From: Deinococcus sonorensis KR-87
Lineage (GTDB): Bacteria > Deinococcota > Deinococci > Deinococcales > Deinococcaceae
NCBI RefSeq assembly: GCF_040256395.1
Contig: NZ_CP158297.1
Location: forward strand, 62,001-126,000
Direction: 5' to 3'
Length of the DNA: 64,000 bases
The notes beneath the pieces were generated by a model. It was given only the letters and a program-made list of their open reading frames with translations. It ran no database searches and was not told where the DNA came from. Made by a program: the position numbers and the translations under genes. This document shows, in pieces, positions 1-9,155 of the stretch; positions within the stretch are counted from its first letter, which is position 1; each line of letters begins with the position of its first letter.

Positions 1-197
1 GTCAAATGCCCCCGGCCCGTCATGTCCATGCTCCTGTCCGCCGCAGAAAGCGGCGGGCAGGAGGAGGGGTGCGGCCGATAGAGTGGAGGCCGGCTCACCA
101 TCAGGGGCCTCGCTTCAGGCCGCTGGGCGTTGAGCGCCGTGGCTCATGTCCTTCTGCCGCTCAGGTGCCGGAGGTGTCGCTTTGTCCGGCACCTGAA
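1..197. other. Left-edge region without a recognised gene
   Basis: I see no convincing coding region here. Two hairpins are visible: one at 34-60 with 11-base arms (one G-T pair) around an AGAAA loop, and one at 161-196, listed separately as a terminator. The first may end a gene lying left of the window. Confidence 0.4.
161..196 (-). terminator. Hairpin after the PadR operon
   Basis: The arms TCAGGTGCCGGA (161-172) and TCCGGCACCTGA (185-196) are perfectly complementary over 12 bases around a 12-base loop. The hairpin begins directly after the stop codon of the minus-strand gene ending at 198. There is no T-tract on the minus strand, so it is a likely but not classical terminator. Confidence 0.5.
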
Positions 198-1244
198 TCA
201 GAACGTCGTGTCGTGGCCGGGCTGCGGTTGAAATTGTTTCGGCAGCTGACTGGTCAGCACCGCAAAGTCCTTCACCGCGCCGGACCGGTACGTGCCGCTG
301 AAGACGCCGAGGTACAGGGCGTTCGCCTGACCGGGCTGCGTGTGGAGCACCTGCGCCGGGTTTCCGCGGCCCTGGGCACCGGTCGCCACCGTCAACGTCA
401 CGGCCGGGACCTGCAGCGAGAGTTTCCCATCCGGGCCGACCGGCGCCGCGGCGACGAACGACTGCCGCGTTCCGTCCGCCCCCTTGACGATCGCCGCGGC
501 GACGACCACCCGGCCCGCCAGGTCCGGTCGGGTGCTGGTGAGGGTCGCGGTGGCGCCGGTGTAGGCCGGCAGCGTGGCCAGGGGACCCACCCACCCGAGG
601 GCCGCTTCCCGGTACCACTGGGCAAAGTTCTGCTGGCCAGAGGGCGGTTTGACCTGCACCACGGCGCCGCCCAGCGTGATGTTCAAAGCGTCCCAGCCGC
701 TGATGCGGACGGGGACGTTGTCCCGCAGCGCCTGGTCCAGCAGGCTGTTGAGGAACAGCACCGGCTGGCCGTCCGCCTGGCGCACGTTGTAGGGCGTGAT
801 GGGGAGCTGGAGGGCGTGCCCGTCGGGCAGCTGCACCCGCAGCGCCGCGGCGGAGAGGTTGACCGTCGCGCCACTGTGCTCGAGCTCGTCGATCAACGCG
901 TCCCGTGGGGACTGCAGGTAGGTGTGGCCGGTCAGTTGGCTGGGGATCTGAGCGTCACTGCGGCTGAGGCTGGTGAGGCCCAACGTGACCGCCAGGGTGG
1001 TCAGGGCCGTCATTCGGATGAGCGTGGGCATGCGGTACACTCCGTTCATTCCTGCACAGACCCGCACGGGCGGTCCGAGTTCGGCGAGCGCGCGGCGCTC
1101 GGCTTCCCCGGCCGGCACGCCGAAGGCCTGCAGGTGGCAGCTGCGTTCGAGCACGTGCTCTTCGAGTTCATCGCGGATCGCCTGGCGTTGGGGCTGAGAG
1201 AGGCCCCAGGTCGCGCGGCGCAGGTAGCGTTCCAGTTCGGTCAT
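198..1244 (-). CDS. HAAS-domain membrane-anchored protein, PadR partner
   Basis: A protein of 348 residues. Residues 1-55 form a helical permease-prefix/HAAS-like domain (MTELERYLRRATWGLSQPQR onward), a domain commonly encoded beside PadR regulators. One hydrophobic segment at about residues 70-92 could anchor the rest, about 255 residues rich in beta-strand-like sequence, outside the membrane; I recognise no enzyme motif in it. The start at 1244 is chosen because its ATG overlaps the padR stop codon in an ATGA arrangement, which indicates translational coupling; the longer frame to 1289 would run deep into padR. The role is unknown. In characterised cases HAAS proteins act with PadR in membrane-stress or permease regulation, so a sensory or modulating role is inferred. 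Confidence 0.75.
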   Translation of the reverse strand: MTELERYLRRATWGLSQPQRQAIRDELEEHVLERSCHLQAFGVPAGEAERRALAELGPPVRVCAGMNGVYRMPTLIRMTALTTLAVTLGLTSLSRSDAQIPSQLTGHTYLQSPRDALIDELEHSGATVNLSAAALRVQLPDGHALQLPITPYNVRQADGQPVLFLNSLLDQALRDNVPVRISGWDALNITLGGAVVQVKPPSGQQNFAQWYREAALGWVGPLATLPAYTGATATLTSTRPDLAGRVVVAAAIVKGADGTRQSFVAAAPVGPDGKLSLQVPAVTLTVATGAQGRGNPAQVLHTQPGQANALYLGVFSGTYRSGAVKDFAVLTSQLPKQFQPQPGHDTTF

Positions 1245-1567
1245 GGCTGGGGACCCAGGGCGTCGAGGGCGTTGCGGAAGGTGCGCCACTCGTCGCGTTT
1301 CTTCTGAAGGACTTCGCGGCCTTTGGCGGTGATCTGGTAATAACGGCGGGGTTTGCCGTTGCGGCCGGGTTCGCGCTCCTCGGTGGTGAGGAGGCCCTCC
1401 TGGGTGAGGCGATGGAGGGCTGGGTACAGGCTGCCTTCTTTGAAGTCGAAGTAGCCTTCACTGCGGAGTTTGGTGTCCTGGATGATGCGGAAGCCGTACA
1501 GGGCGTCGTGTTCGAGGACGGTCAGGAGGATCAGGTCGAGGTTGCCACGCAGCTGGTCTGGATTCAT
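1241..1567 (-). CDS. PadR family transcriptional regulator
   Basis: A protein of 108 residues, the usual size of the short PadR subfamily. It shows the winged-helix signature LILLTVLEHDALYGFRI followed by EGSLYPALHRL (recognition helix region, residues about 45-60) and the basic wing GKPRRYYQIT, then a short dimerisation helix. It is the first gene of a two-gene operon with the HAAS protein, overlapping it by 4 bases. PadR proteins are mostly autorepressors that respond to small phenolics, antibiotics or membrane stress; the ligand cannot be read here. A possible operator lies about 55 bases upstream at 1620-1631. Confidence 0.9.
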   Translation of the reverse strand: MNPDQLRGNLDLILLTVLEHDALYGFRIIQDTKLRSEGYFDFKEGSLYPALHRLTQEGLLTTEEREPGRNGKPRRYYQITAKGREVLQKKRDEWRTFRNALDALGPQP

Positions 1568-2273
1568 GTGGGCCTTTCTGGGTCGTGGGCGTCCGAGCGT
1601 CCTCGTCGTTGCCGACCATACCTAGCTAAGTCTGTCTACATAGTGCGGCTGGGTATCATGGATGTCAAGCGTGCTGGAGCGCAGCAACCTGGGCCCACCC
1701 CCTGAGTGGACCAGCGCTGATGGCAACCCCACCGACCGGTCCGGCGCAGCGCACTCCACACCGCGTCATCACGGAACCGAGGAGCGGCCGACACATCGCA
1801 CGGTCCGGTGCACCAGACCGCGCCCGAACTCCACCCGGGACAGACCAGCAGGCAAAGATGACCGCCGCATAAGGTCCACACGTGCATCTGCCATTCCAGG
1901 GGCCTCAGCCTTGACCGCCCGCCCCTCCATGCCTGAACTCAGCCTGAACGTCACCTCCGAAGCGCACGGCTGCGGCGCAGTGCTGCGCGGACCCTCGCAA
2001 GCTCAGGCGCAAGTGCATAGACCACTCCGCATCGGCAGTGGCAACGCCACCTCGGCGCCCTCGACAGAGAGCGGCGCCAGGTCCACAGGCGGGCGCGCCC
2101 GCCCCACGAAGCCGGAGTTCAGCGCCTGCATGGCCGGCCCGTCCGCAGCCGGTGGGGGAACCTGCCCGCAGTGATCGGGCGAGACGTGTCGCCGGGTGGC
2201 CCACCCTGCGTTTCTAAGCGTGCCTCAACCTCCCTCAAGACAAGCGCACGGCGTGGAGGCGCAACGTGACGTC
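1568..2273. other. Intergenic region, about 0.7 kb
   Basis: This stretch separates the divergent padR operon and the small acidic gene. The only recognisable signals are the palindrome at 1620-1631 and a -10-like TATGGT on the minus strand at 1620-1615. The open frame at 1662-2174 has a composition that looks like chance GC-rich reading and no family resemblance, so I do not call it. Confidence 0.5.
1620..1631 (-). promoter_or_regulatory. Possible PadR operator
   Basis: ACCTAGCTAAGT is a 12-base palindrome with one mismatched pair around TAGCTA. It overlaps the -10-like TATGGT (minus strand, 1620-1615) about 50 bases upstream of padR. Autoregulation through such a site is typical of PadR proteins; the assignment is inferred from position only. 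Confidence 0.35.
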
Positions 2274-2522
2274 ATGACCAACGATCAGACCGACACCACC
2301 CCGCTCGGCAAATCGGTAGAAGAAGTCGAAGGGGAGCCTCAGCTGCGGCACCCCGACAACCGGGGGCTGGTGGGCCGGCTCATCGATCCGCCCCAGCAGG
2401 ATGGGCAGAACAATGGCGACGTGCCTGAAGGTGTCCTCGCGCCCATCGCGCACGCGATCGGCATCGGGAATGACGAGCCCAGAAACCCCGATGCGGACCG
2501 GGACAGCAGCGAAGAATCCTGA
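2274..2522 (+). CDS. Small acidic protein, 82 residues, unknown function
   Basis: The protein starts MTNDQTDTTPLGKSVEEVEG and is rich in Asp, Glu, Asn and Pro, with no membrane segment or cysteine. It looks soluble and partly disordered. I do not recognise a family. Support for it being real comes from a classical intrinsic terminator 24 bases after its stop codon (2547-2564). The start is uncertain: a GGAGG at 2254-2258 lies 15 bases upstream of the ATG, which is far, so an in-frame upstream GTG near 2253 or another start remains possible. Confidence 0.5.
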   Translation: MTNDQTDTTPLGKSVEEVEGEPQLRHPDNRGLVGRLIDPPQQDGQNNGDVPEGVLAPIAHAIGIGNDEPRNPDADRDSSEES

Positions 2523-2546
2523 GCGGCAAGCGCCCATCGCCCGTCC

Positions 2547-2564
2547 AGCCCGCTTCGGCGGGCT
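2547..2564 (+). terminator. Intrinsic terminator with TTCG loop
   Basis: AGCCCGC-TTCG-GCGGGCT forms a perfect 7-bp stem with a stable TTCG tetraloop, followed by TGTTCTT. It lies just after the small gene ending at 2522 and is the clearest rho-independent terminator in the window. Confidence 0.8.
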
Positions 2565-2874
2565 TGTTCTTGCCTCGGTGACGTGACCCGGGCAACTTGA
2601 GACCACGACAATCACCTCGCCGCCGGCATCCTCGGGAACCTGGCCGGAGCCCGCCCCCTTCCCACCTTCAGTGTAGAGCGGACCGGGGGGCTGGTCGCAA
2701 GCCGGGGGGCGCCACGTACACTTTGTGGCCCCGGGCAGACGCGCGGCCTGCGGGCGCACGTCACCGCCAGGGCGGTCCAGCAGTGCGGAGGTGGTCCATG
2801 ACGAAGACAGCAGGCGAGCGGGCGGGCATGCGCCTGGGGCGGGTGCGTCGCAGGACACAGGCGGGAGGGACGCC

Positions 2875-4383
2875 GTGACCGGACATGCCGTGGTGATTGC
2901 CGGCGGAGGGCCCACCGGACTGATGCTGGCAGGAGAACTGGGGCTGGCGGGTGTGAACGTGGCCATCGTCGAACCGCGTGAGCCGGGCACGCTGACCGGC
3001 ACCCGCGCTGGAGGGCTGCAGGCCCGGACCATCGAGCTGCTCGACCAGCGCGGCATCGCGGACCGCTTTCTGTCAGAAGGGCAGGTGGTCCCACATGTGG
3101 GGTACGCCGGCGTGCGGCTCGACCTGAGCAACGTGCCGACCCGGCACCCCTACACGCTGGGGCTCTGGCAGAAACACACGGAACGCCTCCTCGCCGGCTG
3201 GGTGGAAACACTGGGCGTTCCGGTGTACCGAGGACAGGCCGTCAGCGGGTTCGCGCAGGATGGCGAGGGCGTCGACGTCGAACTGTCCGGCGGGCAGCGG
3301 CTGCGCGCGCAGTTCCTGGTGGGGTGCGACGGGGGCCGCAGCGTCATCCGCAAGCTGGCCGGCATCGACTTCCCCGGCTGGGACCCGACCACCAGCAGCC
3401 TGATCGCTGAAGTGGAGATGACAGGGGTGCCGGAACTTGGCGTCCACCGCAACCGCTTCGGCACACATGCCTTCGGCCGGGTGGCGTACGAGACGCGTGG
3501 CGGCACGGTGGTGTACCCGGACACCGGACCGGTCGGGGTGATGGTCACGGAACCGCAGCTGCAGGTCACCGGTGAACCCACCCTGCGCGACCTCAGCGAA
3601 GCGCTGATCGCAGCGTGCGGCACCGATTACGGCGTGCACAGCCCCACCTGGATCTCGAGATTCACCGACGCGACCCGGCAGGCGGCGACGTACCGCGCGG
3701 GCCGGGTGCTGCTGGCCGGCGACGCGGCGCACGTGCACGCGCCGAACGGCGGGCAGGGCCTGAACCTGGGACTTCAGGACGCGGTGAATCTCGGGTGGAA
3801 GCTCGCCCAGGTGATCCAGGGCGTGTCCCCGGAGCACCTGCTGGACACCTATCATGCCGAGCGCCACCCGGTGGCGGCGCGTGTGCTGCGCCACACCATG
3901 GCACTGGTGGCCCTGAGCCGCCCGGATGAACGCACCCGGGCCGTCCATGAGACGCTCGCGGACCTGCTCAGGTTCGAGGAGCCGCGTCAGAGCCTCGCCG
4001 CCGAGATGTCAGGGCTGGGCGTCCGCTACGATCTGGGCGAGGGGCATCCCCTGCTGGGACGCCGGATGCCGGACCTCGCGTTGATGACCGCGAACGGGCC
4101 GGCGCAGCTGTTTACCCTGCTGCATGACGCGCGTCCACTGCTGCTGCACCTCGGAGCAGCGGAGCCCGCGGACGTTGGCCTCTCCCCGTGGGCCGACCGG
4201 GTTCGGCTGGTGCACGCCCAGGCTGCTGGACCCTGGGAACTTCCAGGTCCTGGGCCGGTGGATGCACCGCAGGCGGTGTTGATTCGGCCGGACGGGTACG
4301 TCGCGTGGACGGGATCGCTGCCCGAGCGGGGACTCAAGGACGCCCTGACCCGGTGGTTCGGTGCGCCGACGGTCCGCAGTTGA
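2875..4383 (+). CDS. FAD-dependent aromatic monooxygenase, PheA/TfdB or rifampicin-monooxygenase-like
   Basis: A protein of 502 residues, the expected length for class A flavoprotein hydroxylases with a C-terminal thioredoxin-like domain. Near the N-terminus is the dinucleotide-binding motif GGGPTGLMLAGEL. The mid-protein DG motif is VGCDGGRSVIRK, and the FAD ribityl-binding motif is LLAGDAAHVHAPNGGQGLNLG. The enzyme would use NAD(P)H and O2 to hydroxylate an aromatic substrate. The N-terminal pattern with GLQARTIELLDQRG resembles rifampicin monooxygenases, but the substrate is not determinable. The start is the GTG at 2875 because GGGAGG (2863-2868) is correctly spaced; the longer frame from 2725 has no ribosome-binding site and a low-complexity extension. 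It stands alone, far from the aromatic cluster at 27-54 kb. Confidence 0.88.
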   Translation: MTGHAVVIAGGGPTGLMLAGELGLAGVNVAIVEPREPGTLTGTRAGGLQARTIELLDQRGIADRFLSEGQVVPHVGYAGVRLDLSNVPTRHPYTLGLWQKHTERLLAGWVETLGVPVYRGQAVSGFAQDGEGVDVELSGGQRLRAQFLVGCDGGRSVIRKLAGIDFPGWDPTTSSLIAEVEMTGVPELGVHRNRFGTHAFGRVAYETRGGTVVYPDTGPVGVMVTEPQLQVTGEPTLRDLSEALIAACGTDYGVHSPTWISRFTDATRQAATYRAGRVLLAGDAAHVHAPNGGQGLNLGLQDAVNLGWKLAQVIQGVSPEHLLDTYHAERHPVAARVLRHTMALVALSRPDERTRAVHETLADLLRFEEPRQSLAAEMSGLGVRYDLGEGHPLLGRRMPDLALMTANGPAQLFTLLHDARPLLLHLGAAEPADVGLSPWADRVRLVHAQAAGPWELPGPGPVDAPQAVLIRPDGYVAWTGSLPERGLKDALTRWFGAPTVRS

Positions 4384-5040
4384 CAGCGGACCAGAAGTCG
4401 CAGACAGCCCTGGCCGCGCCGAGCCATCCGGCGGACCGAACCGCGTCACGCTTCCCGGGGCGTCTGCCCGCACCGCTGCGGGGCGGGCCGTTCAGCGGAC
4501 GTAGGGTGCAGTGCTTTGGCGCTGGTGGCGGCACGCCAGGTCAGCCCTGGTGAATCGGGTGCACTGCGCTGCACATGGAGCACCTCACCCCGTGCCGTCA
4601 TCCGGTGGGAGGGAGGAGTCCCAGTCTGGGCACGGTCCACGTTGAGGAGAACGTGCGGCGTGCGCAGACCCTGGGCGGGTACGGAAGCGCTCCTGCTGAT
4701 GCCCCGGGCCGCTGCCGATCCGGAGAGGAGAGCAAGGCCACGCCGATCGCCTCACCCCGGGGCTGTTCGCAACGAAGCGACCAGGGCCGGATCTGCCCCT
4801 GGCCGTCCATCGGGATCGCGAGTTCGCCTGGATGCCCGGGCAGCGCTGCATCACAACGGCGCGCGGCGTGCCCGCCGTTGAAGGCAGGATGGCGTTCAGG
4901 GCAGTCGTGAGACGATCAAGCATCAACGGATGCCGGCGGTGGTGTGACGTCATGGGCGCTGCCTGTGTCCGCGCTCAGTCATGCTGCAATCAGGCCCCCT
5001 CCGGTACGGTCCGGTCAGTTCAACCCCGGAGGCATCACCC
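4384..5040. other. Intergenic region, about 0.66 kb
   Basis: I find no supported gene here. The open frames on both strands show no conserved motif and no ribosome-binding site. No strong promoter or hairpin was found besides the ribosome-binding site of the next gene. Confidence 0.45.
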
Positions 5041-6009
5041 ATGTTCAGACCCGTCATCAGCACCACCCTCGCCCTGGTCCTGCTCGCCGCTCCTCCCGTC
5101 GTCACCGCTGGCGCTCAGGGTGTGCCACCGATCGTAATTCGCGATCAGAAGATGGCGCAGGGTGCATTGAGAGAAGTCGACCAGCAGCTTTCGGCCGCCG
5201 TCAAGCGCCGCTCGCGCGACGCCTTGCTGCAGGCCATCACCCACTTCCAGCAGACGATCGACGCCCTGGCCACCCTGGAGTACCAGGGCCTCCAGGACGA
5301 GGTGAAGAAAAGTCGGGCGCTGTACCAGCAGGCGCTGGGAACCCTGCTGGAGGTGATGACCGTGAGTTGCGAGCACGGCTCCATCGCCGACGGCCTGGCG
5401 GCCGGGGACCTGCTGCGTGCGCTGGACGTTCAGGCGCAGCAGGCGCTTGGGTCCCGCACGGTCGATGCGCTCCGCGTGCGGGTGCCGGCGTGTCTCAAGC
5501 TGGAGCTGAAAATCGACTCGAAAATCACCCAGAGCGAGCTGAAGTACGTCGTCCACGTGGATGTGCGGGTCCCCCTGACCTACAACCTGAACACCGGGGA
5601 CTACTCCGGGCGCGGCACCGTCTCCAACGTGGAGCAGGCGCTGGCGCCGGACGGCGGGTGCGATCATGACCTGCCCTTCACGCCCACCTCCTTCACGGTG
5701 CAGCACCTGGCGCTGCAGCGGAGCGGCGATTTCGTCCTGAGTGACGTGCTGCTGGACCGCTACGATCCGGCGGGAGGCACAGAACTGATGAAGGTCACCT
5801 GCCCGGACAGCCCGCAGCTGACCGTACCGATGATGAACTGGGGGCTGGCCTTCTCGACGGTCCGGCACCTCACCGGCGGCCTGGTGGTGAGCGGCTGGCG
5901 GATGGGGCAGCCGGCGGGACTGGTCGCGTCCAAGGTGATTGAGCAACCGGTCAGCCAGACCTTCGTCGAGGCGACGGACATGGTGCTGGTGCGCGCCGCC
6001 GCGCGGTGA
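5041..6009 (+). CDS. Secreted four-cysteine protein of unknown function
   Basis: A protein of 322 residues. It begins with a signal peptide (MFRPVISTTLALVLLAAPP, probable cleavage near VTAGAQG) and should be exported. The mature part has a helical N-terminal half (about residues 30-130) and a beta-rich C-terminal half. It holds four cysteines: one in VSCEHG, one in ACLKLEL, one in GGCDHD and one in VTCPDS. The C-terminal half resembles that of the broken gene at 55437-57060, which has the same four-cysteine spacing pattern and a matching Cys-x-x-(F/L)-E-L strand, so the two appear to be paralogues. The start is chosen for the signal peptide and the GGAGG at about 5027-5031. I do not recognise a named family. 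Confidence 0.7.
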   Translation: MFRPVISTTLALVLLAAPPVVTAGAQGVPPIVIRDQKMAQGALREVDQQLSAAVKRRSRDALLQAITHFQQTIDALATLEYQGLQDEVKKSRALYQQALGTLLEVMTVSCEHGSIADGLAAGDLLRALDVQAQQALGSRTVDALRVRVPACLKLELKIDSKITQSELKYVVHVDVRVPLTYNLNTGDYSGRGTVSNVEQALAPDGGCDHDLPFTPTSFTVQHLALQRSGDFVLSDVLLDRYDPAGGTELMKVTCPDSPQLTVPMMNWGLAFSTVRHLTGGLVVSGWRMGQPAGLVASKVIEQPVSQTFVEATDMVLVRAAAR

Positions 6010-6147
6010 GGCGCCCTCGGCCTTCGTCCACACGCCCACGCGGGCGTCTGCCGGTGCGCCCGGCTCCAGGGAAGGGGAGGCCTTCCCCGCCGGAGGCCGG
6101 GCTCGCGCCGCGATCAGCCGCAGCCGGATCCGGGCCACCGCTCCGGC

Positions 6148-6153
6148 TACAAT
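6148..6153 (+). promoter_or_regulatory. -10 box of a leaderless promoter
   Basis: TACAAT lies 7 bases before the ATG at 6161, so transcription would begin at or next to the start codon. No Shine-Dalgarno sequence is present between them. No convincing -35 box was found. Confidence 0.55.
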
Positions 6154-6160
6154 CCGGACC

Positions 6161-7384
6161 ATGGCGTCGGACCAGACGGTGCTCCAGCGGCTCTACCATG
6201 CGTATCCACGGTCGTTCTGGGTGCTGTGGCTGGGCACCCTCATCAACCGGCTGGGGGAGTTCGTGGTGCCGCTGCTCGGGTTCTACCTGGCCTCGGTGCA
6301 GGGCCTGACGACCCTCCAGATCAGCGTGGTGCTGAGCGTGCTGGGTCTGGGCCGCTTTCTTGCCGAGGGCGCGGGCGGCGCTCTGAGTGACCGCCTGGGC
6401 ACCACGGCCACCATGGTGCTGGCGCTGGCCGGCGGCGCGGTCACGGTGCTGGCGCTGTCCGCGGCGCGGGGGTTCGGCTGGATTGTCGCCGGCGCCCTGG
6501 CCTTCTCCCTGTTCATGGCCATGTACAAGCCGGCCGTGAGCAGCGCGGTCGCCACGCTCACCACCGGCGCGCAGCGCACCCGCGCCTACACCCTGCTGTA
6601 CTGGGCCATCAACGTGGGCGCGTCCGTCGCGCCGGCCCTGGGCGGCTGGCTGTCGGGGTTCTCGTTCCGGCTGCTGTTCGTGCTGGACGCGGCGACCATG
6701 GCCGTGTCCGCCGTGCTGCTCGGGGTATTCGAACGGCGCAGTCTGCTCAGCGCCGTCCGCCGCGGGGGCGCGGGCGGAACGGCGCGGCGCCTGCTGCCCC
6801 GGGACCGGCTGCTGTGGGCCTTCTGCGTGGCGTCGCTGCTGTTCGCGCTCACCTACCAGAGCTACCGGATGCTCGCCCTGGTGTTCGCCCAGCAGGGGTT
6901 CACGGCCGCGCAGTACGGCCAGGTGCTGTCCGTCAATGGCGTCCTGGTGGTCGTGCTCGGGCTGCCGCTGGGGCAGGTGATCTCACGCAGCAACCATCCG
7001 CGCTGGCAGGTGGTCGGCGCGGCCCTGCTGGGCGCCGGGTTCCTGCTGCACGCCTTCGCCCATACCTTCTGGGCCCACCTGCTGGCCGTGTCGGTGTGGT
7101 CCCTCGGGGAGATCGTGGCGTACAGCATCAGCAAGAGCATCATCGCGGACCTCGGCCGGCCGGACGTGCGCGGCACCTACATCGGGCTGGTGGGCAGCAT
7201 GTCGGGCCTCGCCACGCTGCTGGCCCCGCTGCTGGGCGGCGCGCTGCTGTCGCACTTCGGCGCAGGCCCGCTGTGGATCACGGTGTCGGCCCTGGCGTTC
7301 GGCGCGGCCCTGCTGTACTGGCAGCTGGAAGTCCCGGTCACTGAGCGGCGGGAGCAGAATGCGGGCCTCGTGGCCGCCGACTGA
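6161..7384 (+). CDS. MFS transporter, probable drug or metabolite exporter
   Basis: A protein of 407 residues with about 12 hydrophobic segments, spanning the inner membrane. The loop after the second segment carries a motif-A-like sequence (GRFLAEGAGGALSDRLG) typical of the major facilitator superfamily. The first segment contains INRLGEFVVPLLGFYL, as in many drug/H+ antiporters. The basic loop between helices 6 and 7 (RRSLLSAVRRGGAGGTARR) is the usual cytoplasmic centre. The substrate is unknown. The start at 6161 is favoured by the adjoining -10 box; the in-frame extension to 5939 overlaps the preceding gene and is hydrophilic and unlike a transporter. Confidence 0.85.
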   Translation: MASDQTVLQRLYHAYPRSFWVLWLGTLINRLGEFVVPLLGFYLASVQGLTTLQISVVLSVLGLGRFLAEGAGGALSDRLGTTATMVLALAGGAVTVLALSAARGFGWIVAGALAFSLFMAMYKPAVSSAVATLTTGAQRTRAYTLLYWAINVGASVAPALGGWLSGFSFRLLFVLDAATMAVSAVLLGVFERRSLLSAVRRGGAGGTARRLLPRDRLLWAFCVASLLFALTYQSYRMLALVFAQQGFTAAQYGQVLSVNGVLVVVLGLPLGQVISRSNHPRWQVVGAALLGAGFLLHAFAHTFWAHLLAVSVWSLGEIVAYSISKSIIADLGRPDVRGTYIGLVGSMSGLATLLAPLLGGALLSHFGAGPLWITVSALAFGAALLYWQLEVPVTERREQNAGLVAAD

Positions 7385-7748
7385 CCATGTCGAGGAGCAC
7401 TCCGGCAGCGTGGGCGCCCGCCGCAGGACCGGTCGTCGAGCGGGCCACCTGCACGGACGCGTCACGAGCGCGATTCGCGTGCCGGCGCCTCGAACGGGCG
7501 GTGTGTCAGACGAGGCGCGCTTCCATCCGAACCCGGGAGGCCCGCGCGCCTCGCCACGCGTTCCGCCCACGGGCATCCGGCCGGTGGGCACATGAAGCAA
7601 CCGGGGGGGCCCGGCAACCTGAAGCTCATCCGGAACGTGACCGGCGTTCGGTAGCGTGATCGTGTGACGCGGCTGCAGCACGTCTGTCTGAGCATCGGTG
7701 CCGGGCCCAGCGGGCCGGGCGGGACCGACGGCCTGGGAGGCCGCTGAC
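7385..7748. other. Intergenic region upstream of the ZIP transporter
   Basis: No gene is recognised. A -10-like TAGCGT lies at 7652-7657, and GGGAGG at 7735-7740 is the ribosome-binding site of the transporter gene. Confidence 0.45.
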
Positions 7749-8492
7749 GTGCCGGGCGTGCTGGTGGCCGGCGGATGGGGACTGCTCGCGGGGGCGGCCC
7801 TGATCGTGGGCGCGTTGATCGGCCTGTATGTCCGGCTGTCGAAGCGCTGGATTTCGTCCATCATGGCGCTCGGTGCGGGCGTGCTGGTGTCGGCCGTCGC
7901 CTTCGACCTGATGGACGAGGCGTTCCAGAAGGGCGGCTTCGACGCGGCGTCGATCGGGCTGGTGGCCGGCGCGGTGGTGTACTTTCTGGCGGACCTGCTG
8001 GTGTCCCGGCAGGGCGGACGGCACCGCAAACGCTCGGGCGGGCAGCAGGGCCAGGACAGCCAGGCGGGGCTGGCCATCTTCCTCGGCTCGCTGCTCGACG
8101 GCGTCCCCGAATCGCTGGCGATCGGCGTGAGCCTGCTGGCCGGCGGCACCGTCAGCTGGGTGTTTGTGGCGGCGGTGTTCCTCAGCAACGTGCCGGAAGG
8201 GCTCTCGGGCGCCGCCGGGATGAAGAACGCCGGGCGCAGCCCCCGTTACATCTTCTTGTTGTGGAGCAGCGTGGTGGTGGCGTCGGCGCTGGCGGCCGCC
8301 CTCGGCTACCTGCTGCTGCGGGGCGCCGATCCAAACATCACCGCCGGCATCCAGGCGTTCGCGGCAGGCGCGGTGCTGGCGATGCTGGCCAGCACCATGA
8401 TGCCCGAAGCGTACGAGGAGGGCGGCGCGGTGGTCGGCCTGCTGACCGCGCTGGGATTTTTGGCGGCCTTCACCCTCGGCAAACTGCAGTGA
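7749..8492 (+). CDS. ZIP family divalent metal transporter
   Basis: A protein of 247 residues with about eight hydrophobic segments. It carries the two ZIP metal-path motifs, LLDGVPESLAIGVSL in the fourth membrane helix region and FLSNVPEGLSGAAG in the fifth (the N-x-PEG element). The cytoplasmic loop between helices 3 and 4 is basic and hydrophilic (RQGGRHRKRSGGQQGQ), as in the family. It would import or move zinc or another divalent ion. The first position of the helix-4 motif has Asp where many relatives have His, which may affect metal choice. The start is the GTG at 7749, eight bases after GGGAGG; an upstream GTG at 7698 is less well supported. Confidence 0.88.
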   Translation: MPGVLVAGGWGLLAGAALIVGALIGLYVRLSKRWISSIMALGAGVLVSAVAFDLMDEAFQKGGFDAASIGLVAGAVVYFLADLLVSRQGGRHRKRSGGQQGQDSQAGLAIFLGSLLDGVPESLAIGVSLLAGGTVSWVFVAAVFLSNVPEGLSGAAGMKNAGRSPRYIFLLWSSVVVASALAAALGYLLLRGADPNITAGIQAFAAGAVLAMLASTMMPEAYEEGGAVVGLLTALGFLAAFTLGKLQ

Positions 8493-8813
8493 CGTAAAAA
8501 CGTCCAGCCGGGCTGAGGCGATCGGCAGTCGGCCGGCGGACGCGCCGGTGGTCCGGTGCATGGACACACTGCGGCCGCGCGGGAGGGCCAGGCGAAGCCA
8601 CGGAGGCCCCGCGGCATCACGCGTGGGTCCCGTCCCACCGCTGTCGCTGACGCCTGGAGCGCGTGCCGCCAGTGCGGCTGTGTACACGGGGACGCGCGGT
8701 CTGACCGCGACACGCCCGGATGGGGGCGGAGCTGTGCAGGGGCTCCACCCTCCACTGTGCCTGAACGGCGCAGCGCCAGGTTCACGCCTCGGACGCACGG
8801 CGTGGTCCGTGCG
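8493..8813. other. Intergenic region between convergent genes
   Basis: It lies between the ends of the ZIP transporter (plus) and the HNH gene (minus). No coding sequence or clear terminator was recognised. Confidence 0.45.
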
Positions 8814-9143
8814 TTACTTGACCTTGACGGCTTTGGTCATCGGCTGTTTGCGCACCCACTTCACGAAGCGGACCACGCCGTCATGCGCGCTGAGCGCTTC
8901 CAGGGTGCCGTAAGGCCCGGCGAGGTCGGCGTTGGAAAACGTGGTGTGAACGTACCCGTGGCAGGCCGAGCAGAACCCGACGGTGGGCAGGTCCTGCACC
9001 TTGATGCCTTTGCGGCGTCCCTGCAGCACCGGCATCAGGTGGTGCTGGGTGAGCGCCGGCGTCTCTCGCTGGCACAGCGCGCAGACCAGAGGGTCCGCTT
9101 CGGGGGAGGGGTCAGGCCAGGTGGAGGAGGTGCGGCGAGCCAT
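8814..9143 (-). CDS. HNH-type zinc-finger protein, possible nuclease
   Basis: A small protein of 109 residues with the pattern C21-x2-C24, H34-H35, C58-x2-C61-H62 and H66. This is the cysteine-framed HNH/treble-clef arrangement: two Cys pairs bind zinc and the central HH followed by the final His would form the active site. It lacks any extra domain. HNH proteins of this size include stand-alone nickases and restriction-like proteins, but no partner methylase or phage gene is nearby, so the role is open. The start follows a -10 box (minus strand 9155-9150) by six bases, which suggests a leaderless message. Confidence 0.75.
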   Translation of the reverse strand: MARRTSSTWPDPSPEADPLVCALCQRETPALTQHHLMPVLQGRRKGIKVQDLPTVGFCSACHGYVHTTFSNADLAGPYGTLEALSAHDGVVRFVKWVRKQPMTKAVKVK

Positions 9144-9149
9144 CTGCGC

Positions 9150-9155
9150 AGCATA
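9150..9155 (-). promoter_or_regulatory. -10 box of a leaderless promoter
   Basis: On the minus strand TATGCT (9155-9150) ends six bases before the ATG of the HNH gene. There is no ribosome-binding site, so a leaderless message is likely. Confidence 0.5.

Noticed and set aside
1662..2174. Open frame of 170 codons in the padR upstream gap
   Set aside because: It has no ribosome-binding site, its composition is like noncoding GC-rich sequence and it shows no recognisable motif.
2875..4383. The first FAD monooxygenase as a member of the C-glycoside regulon
   Set aside because: It is about 25 kb away and no TTTGATCAAA-type site is visible in its upstream region.
4585..4953. Minus-strand frame of 122 codons in the gap after the FAD monooxygenase
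   Set aside because: The N-terminal part looked vaguely protein-like, but no family, promoter or ribosome-binding site supports it.
8814..9143. HNH protein as part of a restriction or phage-defence system
   Set aside because: No methyltransferase, helicase or other defence gene lies within several kilobases.
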